Shown piece after piece: positions 11,744-21,697 of a DNA stretch of 64,000 nucleotides. The notes beneath the pieces were generated by a model, which saw only the letters and a program-made list of their open reading frames with translations, had not been told where the DNA came from and did no database searches. The stretch is from positions 27,917,462-27,981,461 of the forward strand of contig NC_054753.1 of NCBI RefSeq assembly GCF_018143015.1. The letters are read 5' to 3'. Source of the stretch: Lytechinus variegatus (taxonomy: Eukaryota > Echinodermata > Echinoidea > Temnopleuroida > Toxopneustidae). A program made the position numbers and the translations under genes. Every line of letters begins with the position of its first letter. Position 1 is the stretch's first letter.

Positions 11744-12564
11744 CAGTGCGTCCCAGAATAAACGAAACCAATATTTAGCGATCATTTATCATAACTTAAT
11801 CATAAATAGAATAGACAAATGACCTACCAATTTAAAGCTTAGAATCTCCTCTTTCATCTGATATTACTAAGGTTATTTCTTATTCACGCATGAGTGAGCA
11901 AAAACAATTTGAAGAAAGGATACCAAAAACTCATTTGGCGGGGGTATCTGGGTTTCAAAAAGAAAACCACATTTCTGAAAAGTTCAATATCTGCTCTTTA
12001 ATTTGGTACCTCAATTACATAAAATGGTCAAGAAATAAAAAAGTTCTGGTCATTTGAAATAAGGCTTGTATTTCCATAATTTCATGAGATAAACGTGTTT
12101 TCACCGGTTTCCCACAGAAGCTTTCGCATGGTGAACAAAAGATTTAATGCATGGCTGATCGTCAACAAAACGGAGTGTTGAGTGAGTTTGAAAGCCAGCG
12201 TGGAGAACCTCTTCATTTTATGAAATTATTGAAATTCAAGCCTTATTTCAAATGACCAGAACTTTGTTATTTCTTGACCATTTTCTGTAATTTAGGTATC
12301 AAATTAAATAGGAGATATTGAACTTTTCAAAAATGTGGTTTTCTTTTTGAAACCCAGATACCCCCCGCCAAATGAGTTTTTGATATCCTTTCTTCAAATT
12401 GTATTTGCTCACTCATGCGTGAATGAAAAATAATCTAAGTAATATCAGATGAAAGAGGAGATTTTAAGCCTTAAATTGGTAGGTCATTTGTCTATTTTCC
12501 TTATGATTAAAATTTATGATAAATGATCGCTAAATCTCGGTTTCGTTTTTTCTGGGACGCACTG
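11744..12564. mobile_element. fold-back Tc1/mariner-like element
   Basis: An 821-bp element flanked by TA (11742-11743 and 12565-12566). Its ends are cagtgcgtcccagaa and the exact inverse. The two arms, about 350 bp each, are inverted repeats of one another with scattered mismatches, leaving only about 120 bp of unique centre (roughly 12095-12215). There is no transposase. It is absent from units 2, 3 and 4 at the matching site. TA duplication and the cagtgcgtccc ends are typical of Tc1/mariner relatives. Confidence 0.85.
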
Positions 12565-12566
12565 TA

Positions 12567-13244
12567 CAGAGTGAGTCAGAAAAATGTTCCACCAGTTTGA
12601 AGTCGTCTTGTCTGAAGTTTGAACATTTAATCATTGATTTATTGATATGCTATGACAGTTATTCTTCTCACATATTTTGGTACCATATTTGCATGCATGA
12701 CTGGCTACGAGACAATCTCAAAAAGGTCATAAAATCTCAGTTGCGCTAAATCTCTTGGTGAAGAATCAAACAAAGTGTAAAAAAAAGTAACATACTTTAT
12801 GTGTGAGCAGAAAGACACCTAACCTTCCCTCCACAAACCCACACTAGTGCCGTCAACAGCTTTTTCCAAAGGGGTGCGTGGGGGGGGGGGGGAATAGAGG
12901 GAAAAATCCGATGTCAGGCAGTGCTGCTGGTGGCCCTGGGACCATTTTTTAATGAGGGGTACTGGTTTAAATTTGACAAGGAAAATAAAGGTTTCAGCTT
13001 TCACTACTAAATTGAAGGTCATTTGATCAAGTGAAATTTGAAAAAAAAAGTTGTCTAAAAGGGGATGCGTTCGCACTTTCCGCACCCACCCGCTAGGGAC
13101 GGCCAAGCACACATACCACCAAACTCACCCCCTACATACACCCATCCACACATAAACAACACGTCACCTCTCCCACACATATCACCATCCATACACACAC
13201 ACACTTTTAAAGGTCTGAACGTAATTCAAAATCAGGCAAGCCAT
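12567..13244. other. unit sequence with poly-G and short CA-rich tracts, no gene seen
   Basis: It is shared with 45314-45985, 24728-25200 and 59405-59960. It holds a G run (about 12880-12893) of variable length between units and a (CA)-rich stretch near 13150-13205. I see no coding signal. Confidence 0.5.
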
Positions 13245-13493
13245 TTCTGTTTCTGTTTATCCCGTATAGGGTATAGGAACTCGACAGGACAGCGTTTTGC
13301 TGGCAAACGCCAAACTGGTATATAGCCAAATGCCTAGGACACATTTTACGTCTAGGTTAATTAGTAGAAGTGGCTGACGTTATAGACGACAGATATCATT
13401 CTCGAGCATTTCTTTCAATGGCAGATTTGGGATTCGAACTCACAACCTTGCGATTATGAGTCCAATGCTCTAACCACTGGACCACACGACCCA
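13245..13493 (-). mobile_element. tRNA-Met-like SINE (unit 1)
   Basis: On the minus strand the head reads gggtcgtgtggtccagtgg, with an A box and a B box (gagttcgaatccc), and the predicted anticodon loop reads ctcataa (CAU). About 170 bp of non-tRNA body follow. The acceptor arms do not pair, so it is a SINE head and not a tRNA gene. Family copies: 22551-22800 (+), 45986-46234 (-), 61640-61888 (-). Confidence 0.75.
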
Positions 13494-14218
13494 TTTTGAA
13501 GTTAAACAATGGGAAAGTTGGCCACTGTTGATCAAAGAAAGACATTACCAATGAGATGAAGAAATCTAAACACTGATTTATGAGGTGTTAATGAAGTTTT
13601 TAAGAAGCGTGTGTGTGGGGAAAATATGGGATGCGTGGGTGTGTTTGGATGGACTGACTTGGAACCAATCAGAATCAATCTTTTATAATCAAGATTAATT
13701 GTTAATCTTTGTGTTACGGGGCTCTGGAGTTAGTTTTCGCCTGTGTTGCTGTAACATTATTCATATTAAACTATGTTAAAATATGTATTGATTAAAATGG
13801 ATAAAATCTAAAGTTGGATCGTCTAGAAAATAAAACTTTGAAGAGCAACATGTGTATGTTATGATGATTTTACGCAGTAATAATTTGATTAACATACTTA
13901 TACGTGACTGCTCTGTCATGTCATTACAAGTACATTCTTAATTTCAGCTAGAACCTATTAATAGAAATCTTGCAAAGTTGAGTTGGCACCTTTGTACTGC
14001 ATCCCTGTTCAAATATAAAATCTAGCGTCATTGCATGTTGATACCTTGTCAGCCATATTTCACCGACAGAATTACTCTCAGCCAATCAGATACAAGTATT
14101 TCGGTAGCTTATAACAACCTTCAGTAACAATCATTGACAAATGAGTTTATGAGTTACTTTAGGAACATGTCGTGGGTAGGGGGAGCTTGTTCTTTCATCC
14201 TGACCCGCCTGGATTTCA
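13494..14218. other. no gene seen; half of a short hairpin element near 13655-13725
   Basis: Intergenic DNA repeated at 46235-46960. Near 13700 the string ctttgtgttacggggc marks one end of a ggggcccgtaacacaaag-family hairpin whose other end is missing. Nothing else is recognised. Confidence 0.5.
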
Positions 14219-14400
14219 ATTCTCAATTCAATTCAATTCTTTTATTTCATTTCCATTCAAAACATAATACAAAGTAATGTAAAACAATACAAATCAAATA
14301 CAATTTTACAGAAGGGCATTCTTACTTCGTAAAAAAAAACAGTATAATATAGAGCATAAATGGATATGGAAATTGGATTCCATCCAACCTCTAGAAGGTC
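14219..14400 (-). mobile_element. LINE 3' end with gaatt-type tail
   Basis: Minus-strand 3' end of a LINE. A tail of repeated aattc units (14221-14240 on the plus strand) adjoins cttttatttcatttcc. The same 3' end occurs at 46962-47145 (same site in unit 3) and, in the other orientation, at 33052-33270. No coding part remains. Confidence 0.65.
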
Positions 14401-15069
14401 ACTTATTATTGTCATTACAACATTAAAAGTCCAATGTCAAAGGGAAATGTTGGGAATTCCCACTCACTAAAAATAGTCTGAGCACTCGAATTTGTAAACA
14501 ACTAGCTTGTACATGATTCATGGCATCGTCATTGTGAATAACAATAGACCAGGAAATAGCGACAGCGAGACTACACCATATATAATACTGTTTTGATCCA
14601 TTTTCATATCTAAATATCGCATAAACGGATATAGGTAGACTGAGATAGGTAAGTACAGCCATTCATGTATTCTTCAAAGATATATTTCTCTATATCCGAT
14701 TTCATTCCCCCCACAAAACTACATACAAGCCCGTGTTTATTATCTCTTTTCCAGGATATTGTTTAGGTGTTCCAGATCAGTCTGAAAGAAAGATGTGAAG
14801 ATATTATGTATTTACATTATTGTATGGGGATTAACTTTCCTGAATTATGTTCAAGATACACGTTCTAAGAACAAATTGACAAAGGATGGGGAATTCTCAG
14901 TCTGTATGAGGAAACATACATGATCAAATTTAGATCAATGTCGTTTTTTGGAATCAGATGTGAAGAGAGAATATATATGTCAAAAAGTATTTTTAAAACA
15001 TACATCATACATGAGGCAAAATTAAGAGCACATGATTTTGATGATTTGTGACTAGATGATAATAGTTGG
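14401..15069. other. no recognisable gene or element
   Basis: Unit DNA matching 47146-47813. From about 14650 it also matches 28970-29330 of unit 2 at lower similarity, so it belongs to the ancestral TRIM unit. No motif is recognised. Confidence 0.45.
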
Positions 15070-15325
15070 ATTTATAAAGTGATTTTGCCTGAGGATACAA
15101 AGCGCTGCTAGTATTACCCCGGCTTGAGCTATGCTGCCAATTAAGCGCTGAAGCATTCAAGGAATTTATTCCTGCTGGGTACCCATTCACCTCACCTGGG
15201 TCGAGTGCAGCACAATATGGGTAAAATTATTTATTGCTGGAGGAAACAAGGCATGGCGGGGAATCGAACCCACGTCCCTTAGATGGAAAGACGAGAGTCT
15301 TAACCACTAGACCACGACGAATTGG
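15070..15325 (-). mobile_element. tRNA-derived SINE (unit 1)
   Basis: On the minus strand the head has tggtctagtggttaagac (A box) and gggttcgattcccc (B box). The body includes tgctgcactcgaccc and ends near aagcgctgctagtatt. Copies: 47814-48066 (same site, unit 3), 42199-42480 (unit 3 only, more diverged) and a remnant at 29884-29957 (unit 2) that has lost its middle. Confidence 0.75.
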
Positions 15326-15713
15326 ATAAACGCTTTTTTTCTTACCCCCGCAGCCCCAGAAACCCTGAGCTATGAGCTTCATATAACACCGTGTATCAAA
15401 GTACAAATATTAACAAGATTGCGATAAACTATATTATTAACCATATCAGACATCTGAGCAGGGCAACTTTCATACATTGTTGGATTAAATGATCGGTCAA
15501 TAAGTTTCAAATTGTTTATCTACGGGCCCAATAATTGATTGCCCGCTCAGAAAAGTCAATGAGAAAATGCGTGGGAATGCAGCGGGCAATAAAAGGCAGC
15601 GCTAACATCCGGGTATTCTACGCGTTTTTGTACACGTCCTTGAACCACACAGTGCTATACGTCCATAGAGTTATATAAACCTTAGTACGTATTTAACTCT
15701 ATGTGTACGTCAC
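15326..15713. other. no gene seen
   Basis: Unit DNA. From about 15436 onwards the sequence is missing from unit 2 (see the 2.1-kb block at 15436-17518). No motif is recognised. Confidence 0.4.
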
Positions 15714-15937
15714 AGGCGGCGGAAGCGGGGGGGACGTGTCCCCCCTAAATTTGAGGAGGGGGGGACGGTCCCCCCTAAATTTGTCGTTGATTTATTTATT
15801 TTTTTTTTTTTTTGCTTGTCAATATATTTCCCTACATCCCCCTAAAATTTTTGGGTTGAGAACCTTTTTCTTTTTTTTTGCTTGTCAAAAAATTTCGGCT
15901 TGTCCCCTCCTAAAATTTTTGGCTTCCGCCGCCAATG
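15714..15937. mobile_element. 224-bp hairpin-ended element, unit 1 only
   Basis: Ends aggcggcggaagc and gcttccgccgcc. The 5-bp gtcac is on both sides (15709-15713, 15938-15942), while unit 3 has a single gtcac at the matching place (about 48453). The length difference between units here is 229 bp, exactly element plus duplication. Inside are two further aaattt-ccccc repeats and T-rich runs. Confidence 0.8.
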
Positions 15938-15981
15938 GTCACAATTGCCACCTTTCGCAAACCTCAGGAACGGTAACGTTA

Positions 15982-16112
15982 GGGTCCCCTAACACAAACG
16001 TTAACGATTAATCATGCACTTGATTTATAAGATTGATTGTACATTATAGTCAATAGAATCAAACATAGAAAACTGCTCCACAATCATTGCTAAGCTTTGT
16101 GTTAAAGGTCCT
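15982..16112. mobile_element. short hairpin element, ggggcccgtaacacaaag family
   Basis: Ends gggtcccctaacacaaa and tttgtgttaaaggtcct. Internal sequence matches the family at 1569-1701. Present in unit 3 at 48497-48627 and absent from unit 2. Confidence 0.6.
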
Positions 16113-17377
16113 TATAGATCTGCTTTCCGTGTGCAAAATTCTTTCACGCGACACCCGCATCATACGTGAATGTACATTACGACTGATGGTCATTATCGTA
16201 TATGCCCATGAGCCGGGCATATGACAGCTGGCTCAAGATATTTAAAATCCAGTGCCCAAAATAGATTATGACATTGATAAGAAAGTGGTTTTTCAAACAA
16301 ATCGAGTACATATTGAGTGAGGAAAAACTTACTGAATTAAGGCTTAGATATAGATCATTACAGTCCATCAAATCAATATTGCATTTAATGTGGATTATTG
16401 GTGGATCACTGGCAATTGATTCCATGGGTCAGATCACCTCTCCAGTTGAAACCATTTCGCATGCGTTGATATGTACACAGCATGCAGTAGGCCAAACTGA
16501 AGTCTGAACTTCAGTAGATTTTGCGGGTTTTTTTCTTTTTTTACTCCTACACAAACGATATGCCTCTAGCACACAATGTAATGGGAATTATGTTCACCTT
16601 TCCCCAGAAATGAGGGATTAGATTCCAATTCCCGGGGGAGGGGGCACTTCCATTGATGAGTGGATACCAGGCACGACCATGGGGTTTCGAAAAGCACCAT
16701 AAACAAGGGAAGCAAGTCTTTTCCAGATTATGAAAAAATGCATCTCTTAACAGGTATTTGGCTTGTGTATTGGAAATATATCCCCTTTTTTCAGTATCTT
16801 AAACATCGTTTTTGACACCCTTAAACGTTATATAGGCCTACACGTAACGTACTTGCCCTCTCTGTCCCCTTTTACGCGTGGTCGCGCCTGGTATCATCAA
16901 TGGAAGTAGGCCCCCGGGCGGCCTCTCGAGCTCTGGGAGGAACCAAATGTGGCTTTGGAAAATCGTCCTAAATCGGATATATCGCTGTTACCATAGTAGC
17001 AACCAGAATTTTGCACACGCAATGCATATTGAATTTTTACGTTGCAGATGCGAAACGAAAGAAATCTCATGTGACACAATTTGCATTGCAGGACAGAGTT
17101 TTACGACCATGACGACGGGCCCAAAAAGTCTCTTCCAAAATCAGCTAACGTCGTAAATAAGCGTTCGCTTTCTCCACGAAAGGTCCGGAATGTTAATCAA
17201 GTTGAGACAACGCTGGATACTGCGTCCCCAGGCCAGGGACGCGTCATTTCAATTACGTCACAATGGTGAAGTTCAGAGGCCCAGTCTGGTCAACATGACA
17301 AAATAGATTCCCATTCTTAAATTCTAAAGAATATCTAAATTTTAACGATTTTTTGATGTCTGATTTGGTTAATAATA
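16113..17377. promoter_or_regulatory. candidate TRIM copy 1 promoter / 5' exon region
   Basis: This block lies 0.4-1.5 kb upstream of the TRIM coding exon. Its part 16860-17275 is clearly richer in GC and CpG than the surroundings. It contains a CRE-like ttacgtca (17253-17260) and an IRF-like aaacgaaa (within 17052-17061). Because the coding exon begins with a splice acceptor, a first exon and start site must lie somewhere upstream, and this is the best candidate. No TATA box or donor site can be fixed. It is shared with 48630-49893 (unit 3) and absent from unit 2. Confidence 0.3.
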
Positions 17378-17514
17378 GCAATATTGACTGGCCTCGTGAC
17401 AAAAGGACATCTATCACCCTCACTAAATTGATATCATCCTCGTCTACGAATGGGGCGATATAAATCTGGTTTGGGCAATATATGTCGTATCGCCCCGAGG
17501 CCAGTCAATATTGC
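17378..17514. repeat. 137-bp inverted-repeat segment
   Basis: gcaatattgactggcctcg at 17378-17396 and its exact inverse at 17496-17514 enclose about 100 bp. It may be a small transposon or a cruciform-forming segment. It closes the 2.1-kb block missing from unit 2. The unit 3 copy is at about 49894-50030. Confidence 0.65.
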
Positions 17515-17649
17515 TTTATTATTTTATGTTTAACAAAATTATAGATTATGCTGGTTAATAATCAGTTTTAATTTGTCTCCAAGATGACCCTGTTTTATTT
17601 CTTATGTAAGTAAAAGTAAAGATATACTCAATAATTTTTTACTTTTTGT

Positions 17650-17669
17650 AATTGTCTTTTATTTTGCAG
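17650..17669 (+). other. splice acceptor before TRIM copy 1 coding exon
   Basis: A pyrimidine-rich run ending in tttgcag stops 18 bases before the ATG. The same arrangement occurs before copies 2 and 3 (AG at 30206-30207 and 50184-50185). This argues that the coding exon is the last exon after a 5' untranslated exon. Confidence 0.7.
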
Positions 17670-17687
17670 TCCTCTAGAGTTTCCATC

Positions 17688-19511
17688 ATGGCTGACACAC
17701 TAAAAAACGTCATCTCCCAGAGTACAGAGTGTCCTGTATGTATTTCTACCTTTACTGATCCCAAGATCCTATCTTGTTCTCACACTTTCTGCAAAACCTG
17801 TCTGGACAACCTCTTGGAGTGCCATGGTAATTACCAGATTCGATGCCCTGTATGCAGAGCTGTAACCCAGATCCAAAACCAAGATGTCAGTAATCTACCA
17901 GAAAATCTTGCTTTGAAGAATATAATAGCGGACATGAAGTGTTATCCCAAGATTTGCACGATTTGTAAATCCGATGATAAATCTCATGCTGCTGTCTACT
18001 GCCAAGACTGTGGCAAGTATCTCTGCACCACTTGCCTCAACACCCACTCTCAATGGGGTGACTTTACCGATCATGAAGTCATAGCCATGACTGAGATCTC
18101 ATCAGGGAAGGTGTCAATGCGTAGATACCGCAAATGCAGGAAACACCCGGAAGAAGACGAGGAGTGCTTCTGTTCCAACTGCAGGAGATTCACATGCTTC
18201 AGGTGTGTTGTCATGGAACATAAAGACGAAGGACACCAGGTCATGAAGGCATCTGCTTATGAGAACAGACACAGGGAGAGCATCAAAGACATAGCATCAA
18301 AGGTGGATGCGAAGCAAGCATGCTTTCGGAAATACATAGATTTCGTCGATGAACAGATGAAGCTTGTTGGCATTACTAAGACAGAGTGTATAGATGATAT
18401 CAACAAGGCTTACAATGTTACGGTCCGGCAACTGACAGAGAAACGAGAAATCTTGCTTGGAGAAGTCAAAGAAAAGACTGAAGGAGTCGAGAAAGAACTG
18501 GAAAAGATGAAGACATCGGCTCAGAAGTACATCAATCAGTTGAGGACCGTTGCTGACCTGGTAACCAACAGAACAAAGATACCGTTCGATATGGATAGTT
18601 TGGCTGCACATGACACTCTCTGTGAGGAGATACGAGAGGCCTTTGATCAAGAGGATCCTGACTACGAGCAACCCAGGAAATCAAGCAAGAAAGGGAAAAG
18701 TGTTTGCTTTGAGAGAAACGTTCGAAAGGACGAGCTAGATCTCGGTAAGATTGTTGACGTGGTTGCAAAGGACGTCGCTTTGCCGACTAAGAACAGCATG
18801 AGTGTCATGGTTAGTTCTCAAGATAGTAGGATGGCCGTAGGGTGCTGGACAGGTGGCATCAACATTTTCTCTTCTGACGGCGAATTCCAACAGAAAATTC
18901 TTAAGGATGTTAAGATTTTGGGGGCAGCGTTCCTTTCTGACGGTCGATGTGTTGTGATCGGTTATGACAACGATATCACACTTTACACACCAGAATACTT
19001 AAAATTGAATGTAATGTTTGAGTCTTTAGGCAGAGATGAAGGTGGATTTTCTAAACTCACTGTTGATGATGCTGATCTGATCTATGTGAGCTACAGAAAA
19101 GCCCAAAAGATCCTTGTATTTTCAGCAGCAGGTGAGCAAGCAGTCAGAGAAATAACATGCACTGGGTATACACCAGAGCAAATCACTAGTTTCGATGGCT
19201 CTCTTCTCGTTAACACAGTGGATACTTTACGATTGATTCACAATGAAGGTGTTGTACAACATACATTAACCAAACCTGGTATATCCATTTATGCTGCTGT
19301 ATGTCAAGGTAATCTCATCCTGGTAGCCACGGTGAAGCGTGATGAAGGACTGGTGAGTATTGACGAGTATACAAATGAGCTTACACCCATTCGAAACCTT
19401 GTTAATGATTACAAGATTGCAAAGCCTGGTAGAAATTGGTATTATCTCCAGCAATACCGATCAGGCGAGATCGCTTTCTGCACCCCGGATAGACTCTATA
19501 TATTCTACTGA
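17688..19511 (+). CDS. TRIM protein, RING / B-box / coiled-coil / beta-propeller-like (copy 1)
   Basis: 607 residues. The start is the ATG at 17688; an upstream in-frame TTG is discounted because it lies before the splice acceptor. A C3HC4 RING occupies residues 15-56 (Cys15, 18, 30, His32, Cys35, 38, 53, 56). B-box 1 spans about 90-129, and B-box 2 about 150-183 (Cys150, His153, Cys162, 165, 170, 173, His178, His183). A Lys/Glu-rich coiled coil covers about 190-310. A basic KSSKKGK patch near 350 is followed by a C-terminal region of repeated beta strands (about 385-607) that resembles a propeller of the TRIM2/3/56 type. The RING predicts E3 ubiquitin ligase activity, with the propeller as the substrate-binding part. 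Such families are expanded in sea urchins and often linked to innate defence. The substrate is unknown. AATAAA occurs at 19686-19691. Confidence 0.9.
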   Translation: MADTLKNVISQSTECPVCISTFTDPKILSCSHTFCKTCLDNLLECHGNYQIRCPVCRAVTQIQNQDVSNLPENLALKNIIADMKCYPKICTICKSDDKSHAAVYCQDCGKYLCTTCLNTHSQWGDFTDHEVIAMTEISSGKVSMRRYRKCRKHPEEDEECFCSNCRRFTCFRCVVMEHKDEGHQVMKASAYENRHRESIKDIASKVDAKQACFRKYIDFVDEQMKLVGITKTECIDDINKAYNVTVRQLTEKREILLGEVKEKTEGVEKELEKMKTSAQKYINQLRTVADLVTNRTKIPFDMDSLAAHDTLCEEIREAFDQEDPDYEQPRKSSKKGKSVCFERNVRKDELDLGKIVDVVAKDVALPTKNSMSVMVSSQDSRMAVGCWTGGINIFSSDGEFQQKILKDVKILGAAFLSDGRCVVIGYDNDITLYTPEYLKLNVMFESLGRDEGGFSKLTVDDADLIYVSYRKAQKILVFSAAGEQAVREITCTGYTPEQITSFDGSLLVNTVDTLRLIHNEGVVQHTLTKPGISIYAAVCQGNLILVATVKRDEGLVSIDEYTNELTPIRNLVNDYKIAKPGRNWYYLQQYRSGEIAFCTPDRLYIFY

Positions 19512-20570
19512 TAATAATGGATCAACTTTAATGCATTACAGTGTTACGGTATCACTACATATCGAGGGAGGGGGGGTCATATCCACTGAATTGTCCCCCT
19601 AGCTTTTTAATGTTATTCTTTAAACGGATTTATACAAATCATTTAATTATACCTTTGAAGTCAAGAACTTCGTTTTGTTTAGTTAAATAAATATAATATA
19701 GTTTATTTTATATTAATCGAATTCCCGCATTACGAGTCAACTACTTAGTAGAATTGATGGGTTTGAATTCAGTGTACTCGAATTGGCTTAGCTTAGTTTA
19801 GTTCCTAGGGGGTGTTTCACAAAGATTTGATTTAATTGATCAGATATCACCAATGCTGTACGAACATGAAATCAAGACACATTTTTTTTCTTTTATCATG
19901 TTTCTGCTGGTTTATTTGAAAATGCAAAGGCAACGTGGTACAACAGTTTAGGCAAGGGAGATCGAAAAAGTTTAGAATATTGTAATTGAAAAGACACAAG
20001 CAACCACAACCAAGGACACAATCATATTGACAACATGCAGTTAACTTGAAACAGTTTGTCTTCGTCGACCTGAGGTCGTAACAATTTTGTATTGCACTCC
20101 CCTGGACTACTATAGAAGAGTCTATTCTATTCAATGTAGGTCATTGTACATGTGATGTGTATACATTTAAAAAATTACCATGGACATAACACGAGGAATG
20201 GTTCAATTTATTGACTTAATGATAAATGTTTAGAAAAACTTCTTGTTTACTTTAAATGTCTACAATTTTGTCAAATTACCTCCCTAAAATGGTAAATCGG
20301 TTAAAAACGATCACACATTGAAATAGTAAGCATTTTACAGTCTTTACTCTTTAACCCAAAAGTATCTTTGCGAGTGACTATAATGCGTCTAGTTCTAGCA
20401 AAAGTTTATTGTAATGTATATTTCGACACAACCTCGCGTCTTCTTCGGAGATACGGAACTTAATGCATTATCTTGCAAAGATGAACTCTGTCTCTTCATC
20501 TTTATCCAACACACGGAATTTGATATCGTGATACACATAATCTATATATATATATATTGTAAAGAAATGG
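19512..20570. other. TRIM copy 1 3' flank
   Basis: The first 130 bases after the stop are nearly the same in all three copies, suggesting a shared 3' UTR. A polyadenylation signal AATAAA is at 19686-19691; the matching place in unit 3 reads aatatata and unit 2 lacks the stretch. Further on the DNA is unremarkable and ends in a (TA)n run at about 20541-20557 where the tRNA-bearing insertion begins. Confidence 0.5.
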
Positions 20571-20655
20571 ATAAAGAGAACAATGGTAGGCGTAGCTTAA
20601 ATCAAGGTTCCCCAGAGCTATCTACCCTTTGGAAAAATTGGTGATGCCGAAAAAA

Positions 20656-20727
20656 TGTCTCTGCCGGGATTCGAACCCGGGCCCCAAGCTTTGAACGCCG
20701 GTGCCTTAACCACTAGACCACAGAGAC
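20656..20727 (-). tRNA. tRNA-like sequence, predicted anticodon UCA, inside a repeat
   Basis: The 7-bp acceptor stem (gtctctg / cagagac) and the 5-bp T stem (ccggg / cccgg) pair perfectly, and the D stem pairs. A box tggtctagtgg and B box ggttcgaatcc are intact, and a run of six T follows directly (20650-20655 on the other strand). The anticodon stem has one mismatch, and the plain fold gives loop gttcaaa, i.e. UCA. It is part of a mobile repeat, so it may be a tRNA-derived element, possibly from tRNA-Glu, and not a working gene. Confidence 0.45.
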
Positions 20728-21072
20728 GGGTTAATGGTTAGGGCGAGCCAGATCCGATTGACCGTCAGATAGATAGCTCTGGGGAACCTTGATTAAAGCT
20801 ACGCCTACCATTGTTCTCTTTATCAATTTCTTTACAATATTTAAATAAAAAAGAGTTGCCAAAAGCTGTTGTACATGTAAAGCTTTACACATTTGTATTT
20901 CTTCTCCCATACGTGTACTGTATCAAAGCAATAGCTTCGATCCAGCTGAGGCATGGCGGCTTGTCATTGTTCAAAACTTACCTTCACCCGACAAAGGAAT
21001 ATATAATTGGTATTGTCGAAAATCTGTCTATCTGACGGTCAACCAGATCTGGCTCGCCCTAACCATTAACCC

Positions 21073-21144
21073 GTCTCTGTGGTCTAGTGGTTAAGGCACC
21101 GGCGTTCAAAGCTTGGGGCCCGGGTTCGATTCCCGGCAGAGACA
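21073..21144 (+). tRNA. tRNA-like sequence, inverted partner of the previous one
   Basis: Same sequence as 20656-20727 in the opposite orientation apart from one B-box base (ggttcgattcc). It folds the same way, with loop gttcaaa, and is followed by six T (21145-21150). Both copies have kept promoter boxes, stems and terminator, so Pol III transcription is plausible. Function as a tRNA is doubtful because of the mismatched anticodon stem and the repeat context. Confidence 0.45.
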
Positions 21145-21439
21145 TTTTTTCGGCATCACCAATTTTTCCAAAGGGTAGATAGCTCTGGGGAACCTTGATT
21201 TAAGCTACGCCTACCATTGTTCTCTTTATCCATTTCTTTACAATATTTAAATAAAAAAGAGTTGCCAAAAGCTGTTGTACATGTAAAGCTTTACACATTT
21301 ATTTTATATATATATATATATTTATTTATTTATATACATGTTTATTTCTTTATTTATATACATATGTTATATAGAATCACAATCACAATGGTTTTAGTTT
21401 TAATAACGTAAATCCAGTCAATTCTTCTTCGCGAATAGT

Positions 21440-21697
21440 TAAAGCCTCCAATTTTCGATGATCCTTCGCCTTCTTCAAGAGTAAATAACAATGATCAGAT
21501 CAGTCATAATCAGAGGAAGCATCCTCAGAAAGACGTTGTTATAAATGGCTGAGAATGCGATCCTTCCACGTAAATAAACAATAGTCAAAGTAACGTATTT
21601 CTTGTGATGATCTAATTTTTATTATGATTGATCTGATCATTGTCATTTACTCCTGAAGAAGACGAAAGATATATCGTCGAAAGTTCGAGGCTTTAGA
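21440..21697. mobile_element. hairpin element with ~70-bp arms (unit 1)
   Basis: The left arm contains gatccttcgccttcttcaag and aatgatcagatcagtcataa. The right arm returns these inverted near 21620-21690, with scattered mismatches. The unit 3 copy lies at about 53172-53428. There is no coding capacity. The exact ends and target duplication are not clear. Confidence 0.55.

Larger units (their letters stand above)
20571..21300. mobile_element. compound inverted-repeat insertion carrying two tRNA-like sequences
   Basis: Present only in unit 1; unit 3 has plain AT repeat at the matching place (about 53013-53060). Arms of 53 bp (20571-20623 and 20771-20823) are inverted repeats around one tRNA-like sequence. 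A third copy of the arm at 21177-21229 follows a second tRNA-like sequence in the opposite orientation. About 124 bp are directly repeated (20771-20894 and 21177-21300). The segment 20558-20770 is, overall, the inverse of 21020-21243. This looks like a small tRNA-containing transposon that duplicated head to head. Confidence 0.65.

Noticed and set aside
13420..13493. tRNA-Met gene on the minus strand (and the same at 22551, 46160 and 61815)
   Set aside because: A and B boxes are present but the acceptor ends do not pair, and a conserved non-tRNA body follows, so it is a SINE head.
16268..16507. 79-codon frame shared by units 1 and 3
   Set aside because: Conservation is explained by the recent duplication, there is no recognisable motif, and an equally long frame exists on the other strand.
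16878..17156. 92-codon frame in the CpG-richer block upstream of TRIM
   Set aside because: No domain, and overlapping frames of similar length in other phases; more likely promoter or 5' exon sequence.
17652..17687. N-terminal extension of TRIM copies 1 and 3 by 12 residues
   Set aside because: It would start at TTG and read through the tttgcag splice acceptor; the ATG at 17688 (50204 in copy 3) is shared with copy 2.
18297..18768. Antisense frames of 78-124 codons opposite TRIM copy 1 (and the same opposite copies 2 and 3)
   Set aside because: They are shadows of the conserved TRIM coding strand and show no independent motif.
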